This document shows positions 58,428 through 64,000 of a stretch of DNA of 64,000 bases, in pieces (the first letter of the stretch is position 1; every line of letters starts with the position of its first letter). Both the position numbers and the translations under genes were made by a program. Below the pieces are notes generated by a model. The model was not told the origin of the DNA. It ran no database searches and was given only the letters and a program-made list of their open reading frames with translations. Source of the DNA: JADMJV01 sp964649085 (GTDB taxonomy: Bacteria; Vulcanimicrobiota; Xenobia; Xenobiales; JADMJV01); the NCBI GenBank assembly GCA_964649085.1, contig CAZYPN010000031.1:1-64000 (forward strand). Reading direction: 5' to 3'.

Positions 58428-61400
58428 CAGGGTTCGAACACCAGGCTCAGGTCGTAGAGCACCTCACTGAGTTCCACGGCCGTGATCGTTTCGGGCAACT
58501 GCAGCTTGCCCACTTCGACTTCGTTGCGTGCCAGTTCTTCCAGATAGCCGCCGTCGAGAATCTCGATCACGGCCTGACCGTGGGCCAGCGAGCGAATGAA
58601 TTCCAACAGGCAACCCGACTCGGTGCTGCCCCGATGCCAGCCGCGTTTCTCCAGGCGCAGGATGCGACCGGGCCGGGCCTTGCGGCCGCGAAAGTCGGGG
58701 GCTGGTCCGGCAAATACGGGGCGATGGACCTGGGGGAAGGGCTGCACAATGTGATAGTCGTCCAGTACCGCGGCCCAGGGCGCCAGGTTGGCTTCGAGGG
58801 GATGCACCAGCCCCACCTGCGCTCCGGGGTTCAGGCTGAACATACGATCGTCGACATCGGCCAGGCTGCCGTCCTCGGCCACGCGGAACACCCCCTGTAC
58901 CCGGCCATCGGCATGGACCGCCCAGAGCAGGCGTCGCACCAGATGACCCAGCAGAGGATGACTGGCCAGCAGCAGTTGAAAGTCTTCCGCCGGCCAGCGC
59001 CGACTTTTAGCCAGGGCCTGTTCAAGCCGCTCCAGTTGGGTTGCGGCCACCGTTTTGAGGTCCTTCTTCAGGGCTTTCCATGCCTCCACGGCGGCAGCAG
59101 CCAGGGTAGCGTCGTCTTGCTTGTTGGGGCCGGGCAGGTCCTTAAGGGCGCGCCCGTCAGCATCGAACAGAGAAGGGCGAAGCTGCTCGTCAAAGCGAAC
59201 CTGGAACTGACGGGGTCCGAAATCGAGTGGGAACTGACCCTTGTCGTCCAGGTCGAGATCGGGAACCAGCCGGTCGGCCAGTTCGTCCAGCGTCAGTCCG
59301 CGCTGTTCGGCGATTTCCTCGATTTTCAAGCGGGCCTTGTCCTGCAGGGCTTTGAAACGCAGCTTGAGGGCAATGCCGTGCAGGTGCATCAGGGCCACGT
59401 CGGTGCCGATCTTGCCCAGCACCTCCAGGCCCAGCGAAGCCCGGGCGCTAAGACCGTCGCCGGGCCAGCGGCGAATCTCGGGGGTCAGTCGACGAGCCAC
59501 TTCGTCGCCGCCAAAAAATCCCAGCGCCAGAAACCCCCAGTCTTCTTTGGCCGGGCCACCCGCCTGCAACCAGCTCTGGTAGACACTCCAGGCGAATTCT
59601 TCCAGCGAGGCCGGCTGGCACAGACTGGCGACCTGCTCCAGGCCGGCATAAGGCTCGTCGAGCCGGGAAATGGACAGCATGGTGCCCAGGTGTTCCAACG
59701 CCGACAGAGGCAGTTCGTTGCCGTTGAGCAGGCGCGGACGAACATAACGTTCGGGCTTCCACCAGGCCGGTTTGGCCGGAATTCGCGTGGGCAGGTCGTG
59801 CAGAGGGTCATAGTCGAGCAGTTCGGCCACCGCCTCGCGACCCCCCAGCTGTTGGGCCACCTCGAGCAGCGCAGCCGATTCTCCCTGGCTGGCCAACCAG
59901 CGCAGGGCCGTCACTTCGTTCTTGCCGCCCTTCAAGGCCGCGGCAATCAGCCCCTGAGCAGCCGCCCGAGGGTAGGTCTTGAGCCACTTTTGAGCCAGTG
60001 CCCGAAATTTTTTGCTGCGAGCCCTCAGTTCGGCGAAGAGGGGTGCCACCCGCGGCGACTCCACCAGGCTGAGGGCGGGGTAGCACTTGTCGGGAGCCAT
60101 GGGGGCAATGCGCAGCAAACCCGGCAGAATGGCCGTGTCGAAGGTGGCCAGCAAGCGCTGGGGAGTTTCATCCCACTCGGAGCGAAAGCTATAGATGTTC
60201 CAATGCTCCGACGGGGTTTCGTTCCAGGCCTGAATGGCCCACTCGCGGTCGCACAAGTCGCACAGGCGTTCAGCAAACACCAGGTAGGGGGACTTGGGAA
60301 ACTCTTCGATGATCTTCTTAAACTGGGTGGGCGTGCAGATATCGTTGCGGGCCACCAGTTTTTCGCGCTGTCCCTCGGCAAAGTGTACCTTCTCCTCGTA
60401 GCTCAGCTCGGCCAGCTGGGGTTTGGCGGCCGCTTTCTTTTTTGCCGGGGGGTTCAGCCAGGGCGGGCTGGCGAGCAGTTGGGGCAGAGCATGAGCCTCG
60501 GCCTCAGCGGCTCGAGCCACTGGCGCCGGGGCGGGAGGAGATTCTCGTTCCAGGTAGCTCAGCGCCTGAGGCGAGATCACCTTGTCTTTGCGATGTTCTT
60601 CGAAGAACTGGTGAACCTCGGGCGTGATCAAATGCAGCAAGAGGTCGGCCAGGGCACGCCGCGAGCCGGCCTTTTCGGCGCCACGAGCCAGCACCAGCAG
60701 CCCGGGAGCGGCTTCGACGCCCAGCCTGAGCACGGCCGCCGGCAGATAGTCGAGAAACTTGAAACCCAGATAGTCGTGGTCGATGTAAGCACGCGCCAGC
60801 TCGCACAGCGCCGAAAAGCTCTTCCCGGTGGTGGCGGTGGACAGCAGGGGAATGTGCTGAAAACAACTCGAGTGCTGCAGCGATTCCTCGACAATGGACT
60901 GGCTGAAGGGCTCTCCGGGAAACAGGAAAGCCAGCATGAAACGCAGCTCGGAAGGCGCCCCGTCGAGGTGCTGTTCGGCCTCGGCTCGGGCCGCCTGATA
61001 GTCGGCCTCGCTGGCCGCGGCCAGATAGCCCCGCAGAGTGCGCCAGGGACCAACGAACGGAAAATAACCCCAGTTCTTCTTGGGCGCCAGACGGCCATGT
61101 TCGTCATAGGGGAAGTTGGCCAGCAGAGCCTGCAGGGCAAAGAGCGGCGGCGCCTGGCTCAACCACAGGTGGACCATATCGGAGCCGATTTCGTGGGCAC
61201 GTTCCCAGGCGTGGGAGTTGTGGCCCATCATGGCCAGAAAAACGGCCTCTACCTTGGGGTCGCCGGCTTGAAACTCACCAACCCCTCTGGCCACGCGCTC
61301 CATGAGGGCAGGCTTCAGGGCCGCCTCGATGTCGACGTCTTTTCCCGTCATCACGTGTTTGCGCGCGTCCAGCTCGCGAACCTGCTGCAGGCGAGCAATG

Positions 61401-61840
61401 GCCTTCTTGAGGTCGGTGCCTGGCTTACCCACCGGGCCACCCCGATAGGCGATGGCCTTGCGCTCCAGTTTGTCCAGGTCGACGGCCTGGCCCGCTGCTG
61501 GAGTCACCTTTGGGGGCGGAAGCTGTGCAGCCACCTGGGCGGGCGCTGCAGCCACCGCCACCGCCACCGGCGCCCGGGCAGCGCTGGCCGCAGCGGCTAC
61601 CGGCAGCGCCACCGCCAGAGGAGGAGCGTCGCTGGCAGCGACTTCCTGATAGCCTTTCTTGAGCTTCTCGGCGACCAGCTTGTCGTGTTCTTTCTGGGCC
61701 AGGGCGGCGCTGGCAAAGCTCTTCTCCTGCTGCTGTCCCGAGGTGCCCAGCTTGCCCCAGCGCACCGTGAAGAGGCTGCCTTCCAGGGCGATTTCCCAAA
61801 ATTTGCTGGAACTGCCACTTTGAAACTCAAAACGACGCAT
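58427..61840 (-). CDS. WGR and DUF4132 domain protein (MolR/YehI-like)
   Basis: A 1137-residue protein. An N-terminal WGR domain (residues about 1-75, FWEIALEGSLFTVRWGKLG) is the module that binds nucleic acid or protein ends in PARPs and in bacterial MolR-type proteins. An Ala/Pro-rich linker follows (about 70-130). The middle is a long helical-repeat region. The C-terminus (about 780-1010) carries DUF4132 with LTLDELADRLVPDLDLD, FPLDFGPRQFQVRFDEQL, LPGPNKQDD and HPLLGHLVRRLLWAVH. This is the domain order of MolR and YehI relatives, whose role is unclear. The start is ATG 61840, preceded by GGGGGG. It diverges from the methyltransferase gene by 97 bp. Confidence 0.88.
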   Translation of the reverse strand: MRRFEFQSGSSSKFWEIALEGSLFTVRWGKLGTSGQQQEKSFASAALAQKEHDKLVAEKLKKGYQEVAASDAPPLAVALPVAAAASAARAPVAVAVAAAPAQVAAQLPPPKVTPAAGQAVDLDKLERKAIAYRGGPVGKPGTDLKKAIARLQQVRELDARKHVMTGKDVDIEAALKPALMERVARGVGEFQAGDPKVEAVFLAMMGHNSHAWERAHEIGSDMVHLWLSQAPPLFALQALLANFPYDEHGRLAPKKNWGYFPFVGPWRTLRGYLAAASEADYQAARAEAEQHLDGAPSELRFMLAFLFPGEPFSQSIVEESLQHSSCFQHIPLLSTATTGKSFSALCELARAYIDHDYLGFKFLDYLPAAVLRLGVEAAPGLLVLARGAEKAGSRRALADLLLHLITPEVHQFFEEHRKDKVISPQALSYLERESPPAPAPVARAAEAEAHALPQLLASPPWLNPPAKKKAAAKPQLAELSYEEKVHFAEGQREKLVARNDICTPTQFKKIIEEFPKSPYLVFAERLCDLCDREWAIQAWNETPSEHWNIYSFRSEWDETPQRLLATFDTAILPGLLRIAPMAPDKCYPALSLVESPRVAPLFAELRARSKKFRALAQKWLKTYPRAAAQGLIAAALKGGKNEVTALRWLASQGESAALLEVAQQLGGREAVAELLDYDPLHDLPTRIPAKPAWWKPERYVRPRLLNGNELPLSALEHLGTMLSISRLDEPYAGLEQVASLCQPASLEEFAWSVYQSWLQAGGPAKEDWGFLALGFFGGDEVARRLTPEIRRWPGDGLSARASLGLEVLGKIGTDVALMHLHGIALKLRFKALQDKARLKIEEIAEQRGLTLDELADRLVPDLDLDDKGQFPLDFGPRQFQVRFDEQLRPSLFDADGRALKDLPGPNKQDDATLAAAAVEAWKALKKDLKTVAATQLERLEQALAKSRRWPAEDFQLLLASHPLLGHLVRRLLWAVHADGRVQGVFRVAEDGSLADVDDRMFSLNPGAQVGLVHPLEANLAPWAAVLDDYHIVQPFPQVHRPVFAGPAPDFRGRKARPGRILRLEKRGWHRGSTESGCLLEFIRSLAHGQAVIEILDGGYLEELARNEVEVGKLQLPETITAVELSEVLYDLSLVFEP

Positions 61841-61937
61841 CAAACCCCCCAAAAGTATACGAAGTGCTGTGGAATTGGCTCTCCGCAAAGCTCTCCCCTT
61901 CCAGGGAGGCAGCCCTGATAACGTCGAACCGGCCTGC

Positions 61938-62735
61938 ATGCACCCCCCTCGTCTGCAGCTTGTCGAGTTGGAAGACCTACCCTGGTGGCCGCTGTGGCTG
62001 AGAAACTATCAAACCGACCTGTTGGAGCGAATCAACCGTTACATGCGCTTCTACGACGGTTGCCTGCCGCGCCTGCGGGGGCTGCTCGAGGCCAGTGGCG
62101 AGAGCCAGATTCTCGACCTTTGTTCGGGCGGCGGGGGGCCGTGGCCCGATTGGCTCGAACGGGGGTGCTTTTCTCTTCCGGTGCAGCTCAGCGATCTCTA
62201 TCCTAATGAGCGCGCCTTCGCCAGATTGGAACGACGCCACACGGGTCTGCGCGGCATCAGCCACAGTCTGGATATGCTGCGGCTCGGTTCTGAACCTCCC
62301 GGGCTTCGCACCCTTTTCACGGCGCTTCATCACCTGCCACCCGACGGAGTTCGCCAGTTATTGCTGCAGGTCAGCCGCAGTGGCCGCCCGCTGGCGGCCT
62401 TCGATTTCAATCATCGCAGCTGGCTCAATCTGCTGATCGTTGTGCCGTTGGCCTGGTTGATGAGCTGGCTGCTGACCCCTCTGCTGCGCCCGTCCCTTAC
62501 TCGCCTGCTCTATACCTATGTGGTGCCGCTGGTGCCGCTGGCCCTGGCCTGGGACGGTCTGGTGTCTCAACTACGGGCCTATCGCTGCGAAGAACTGGTC
62601 GAATTCCTGCCCCCCGATTCAGCCTACCAGTGGGAGGTGGGGAGCTACCGTTGGCACGGCCTGCTCACGATCACCTATCTGCTGGGCAGACCTCAGCGCC
62701 AGTCGCCCAGCAGCGAGAACGACGCCCAGAAATAG
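61938..62735 (+). CDS. Class I SAM-methyltransferase-like protein with membrane segment
   Basis: A 265-residue protein. RINRYMRFYDGCLPRLRGLL leads into motif I ILDLCSGGGGPWPDWLE (about 58-74), and the acidic strand LSDLYPNERAF follows, as in SAM-binding Rossmann methyltransferases. LFTALHHLPPDGVRQLLLQV matches motif post-II. Around residues 165-215 two hydrophobic stretches (LLIVVPLAWLMSWLLTPLL, YVVPLVPLALAWDGLVSQL) suggest membrane association and interrupt the usual C-terminal fold. ATG 61938 is preferred over GTG 61869. Its 3' end overlaps the CHAT gene by 43 bases. Confidence 0.75.
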   Translation: MHPPRLQLVELEDLPWWPLWLRNYQTDLLERINRYMRFYDGCLPRLRGLLEASGESQILDLCSGGGGPWPDWLERGCFSLPVQLSDLYPNERAFARLERRHTGLRGISHSLDMLRLGSEPPGLRTLFTALHHLPPDGVRQLLLQVSRSGRPLAAFDFNHRSWLNLLIVVPLAWLMSWLLTPLLRPSLTRLLYTYVVPLVPLALAWDGLVSQLRAYRCEELVEFLPPDSAYQWEVGSYRWHGLLTITYLLGRPQRQSPSSENDAQK

Positions 62736-64000
62736 GGGTGAGCCGTCTCGCGCTGACGCAATTGCTGCAACTGGGCCTGTTGTAAAGCCTCGCCCAGGCT
62801 GCATCCTTTGCTCAGGCGCCGATACAGATCGATCATCAGATCGCGGGTGGGCTCGTCGGGAATGCGCCACAGTGTGGCCAGCACCGAAGTGGCCCCGGCG
62901 GCGGCGAAGGTCTCGGCCAGACTGGCGATTTCCTGGCCTGGCAGGTGTACTCCCAGGGCCGTTTGACAGGCCGAAAGCGTCACCAGTCGGGTGGAGTCGA
63001 GGGGCAGCAAGTGCACGTCGGCCATCGTAAGCCGTGCCTGTGGACCCAACTGCAGATAGCTTTCCCAGGGGCGAGCCGAATTCAGCACCGCGTGGGTCGC
63101 CAGATGAACATAGCTGGCGCGGCTCAACCCACGCAGGTCCTTCAGCTTGATCTCCTGGCCGGTAACCGAAGTGGAGCCGGGAAACATGGCGGCGATTTCG
63201 ATGCACTCTTCGGCCGCAGCTGGCAGGCTGCCATCGGGATTGCCCAGGGCGATCACCGGTCCCTGGAAGGTTCGAGGCGGTCGCAACAACAATCGCGCAT
63301 CGCTGAGTTTGCCCAGCTGCACGCAGGCGATTCGCTCGATCAGGAAGTGCCAACCGTCGGCCTCTTCGCGCCCCAGGGCTGCAAAGGGCAGGTAGAACAG
63401 ATAGCCGCTGGGGACAATGACCAGCTGGCTCTTGCCCTCCAGCTGAAGCTCCAGGGGCGCGATCAGGTGGCGGTACAGTTCGGCCAGCTCCTGCTGGGGC
63501 AGTGGCCCCTGCTGCGACAGCTGGCCGCGCGTCTTGCGAATCAGGGCGTCGAGCTGGTTGCGCCCCAAAGGGCTCTGGTAGCGTTGCAACCCCTCACGGG
63601 TTAGTAAGAAAAGATGCAGCGACCGTTCGCCCGGCAGAAATTGCACAATCGCCGTGCGCTCATCCAGCAGTGGCTGCAACTGGGCCGGATCGAAGTCCGA
63701 CGCTTTCAACCCCTGCACCGAGGAAGCCCCGCGCTCGATCGATTCCAGTGCCTGCAACCGCGACAGGGTGGCCAGCGCCTGCTGGCTGTTGCCCAGGCTC
63801 GAATACACCTCGGCCAGGTCCTGGTAGCAGCCGCGATGGAGTTGATGAAATTCCAAATCCGAGAGGCCGGTGCCCGGTAGTTCGGCCAGATAGCTCTCCA
63901 GCTGCAGCGCCGCCTCTTGCAGCGACGGAAGTGCCTGGCTCCACTGTTGCTGATCTTTCAGCATCTGCCCGTGCAGGGCCAGGGCCAGCGCCAGTGCCGG
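62693..64000 (-). CDS. CHAT-domain caspase-like protease (partial)
   Basis: At least 436 residues, with the 5' end beyond the window (the frame is open through 64000). The N-terminal visible part is TPR-like helical repeats (YQDLAEVYSSLGNSQQALAT). The C-terminal CHAT domain has LVIVPSGYLFYLPFAAL, the catalytic His in SYVHLATHAVLNSARPWESY, the catalytic Cys in LVTLSACQTALG, and SLAETFAAAGATSVLATLWR with the final SLGEALQQAQLQ. CHAT proteases are clan CD relatives of separase and caspases, active in signalling or defence. The start and any further domains are not visible here. Confidence 0.9.
   Translation of the reverse strand, partial: PALALALALHGQMLKDQQQWSQALPSLQEAALQLESYLAELPGTGLSDLEFHQLHRGCYQDLAEVYSSLGNSQQALATLSRLQALESIERGASSVQGLKASDFDPAQLQPLLDERTAIVQFLPGERSLHLFLLTREGLQRYQSPLGRNQLDALIRKTRGQLSQQGPLPQQELAELYRHLIAPLELQLEGKSQLVIVPSGYLFYLPFAALGREEADGWHFLIERIACVQLGKLSDARLLLRPPRTFQGPVIALGNPDGSLPAAAEECIEIAAMFPGSTSVTGQEIKLKDLRGLSRASYVHLATHAVLNSARPWESYLQLGPQARLTMADVHLLPLDSTRLVTLSACQTALGVHLPGQEIASLAETFAAAGATSVLATLWRIPDEPTRDLMIDLYRRLSKGCSLGEALQQAQLQQLRQRETAHPYFWASFSLLGDWR

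Noticed and set aside
58580..61918. 1112-codon open frame on the plus strand opposite the WGR-DUF4132 gene
   Set aside because: It is a GC-rich antisense shadow: Gln/Gly/His-rich, no domain, no ribosome site. The opposite strand carries clear WGR and DUF4132 motifs.
1..64000. CRISPR arrays, tRNA, rRNA, insertion sequences, integrase or phage genes
   Set aside because: Read through both strands; no regularly spaced repeats, cloverleaf sequences, rRNA segments, transposase or phage structural genes were seen.

Overview
The window is GC-rich, densely packed bacterial chromosome. It holds about 60 protein genes and no rRNA, tRNA, CRISPR array or insertion sequence that I could see. The gene content points to a respiring, probably diderm bacterium: futalosine-route menaquinone genes, anhydromuramic acid recycling (AnmK), Bpt leucyl-transferase, a BarA-like hybrid kinase, c-di-GMP proteins and selenium use. 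I cannot fix the phylum. The mix of unusual fusions and unrecognised proteins suits a deep-branching, poorly cultured lineage (Eremiobacterota-like or similar), but that is a guess. TTG and GTG starts and 4-base stop/start overlaps are common.

Layout. 1-9.6 kb: penicillin-acylase-family hydrolase; selD, which needs an in-frame UGA read as selenocysteine; a VOC/YCII/SRPBCC trio on the minus strand; a PiT phosphate transporter with a YbaK-type deacylase; a kinase-acetyltransferase fusion; a lipoprotein esterase. 9.6-14.2 kb: thermolysin-like peptidase, FecR-like secreted protein, GtrB/ArnC-type glycosyltransferase, rhomboid protease with a DnaJ-type zinc domain. 14.2-23 kb: lytic transglycosylase, PASTA protein, rpe and two multi-domain phosphorelay proteins in one tightly coupled plus-strand run, facing a lone receiver and a large hybrid kinase. 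22.9-28.5 kb: small membrane protein, two proteins of unknown function, a branched polyamine synthase homologue with an MBL-fold hydrolase, an RluA-type pseudouridine synthase and a small XRE protein.

28.7-34 kb is a menaquinone operon (UbiA/MqnP-type prenyltransferase, a cluster-less MqnE/MqnC-like protein, mqnA, mqnC, menG/ubiE, anmK). A perfect 13-bp-arm palindrome containing TGTGA-N6-TCACA lies over the start of its first gene. 34-44.5 kb: GAF-GGDEF cyclase, AMIN-like secreted protein, a terminator-bounded two-gene cassette with repeated TGCGCGCAA, ssnA, glyA, a tandem PilZ protein, a lipase-like hydrolase, and the manC-manB GDP-mannose pair. 44.5-51.4 kb: a Gly/Ala-rich protein, an NrtR-like Nudix protein facing NAD kinase, a small coiled coil, murI, a YnbB-like PLP enzyme, bpt and tgt. 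51.5-64 kb: a phospholipase-D-like protein, an HD-domain protein, an alpha/beta hydrolase operon, a broken nucleotidyltransferase locus, a WGR-DUF4132 giant, a methyltransferase and a CHAT protease cut by the window edge.

The main leads are the Sec-containing SelD with ssnA elsewhere in the window, the palindrome over the menaquinone operon start together with the cluster-less radical-SAM-like protein inside that operon, the self-contained TGCGCGCAA cassette, and the phosphorelay cluster with many receivers and no visible output domain.
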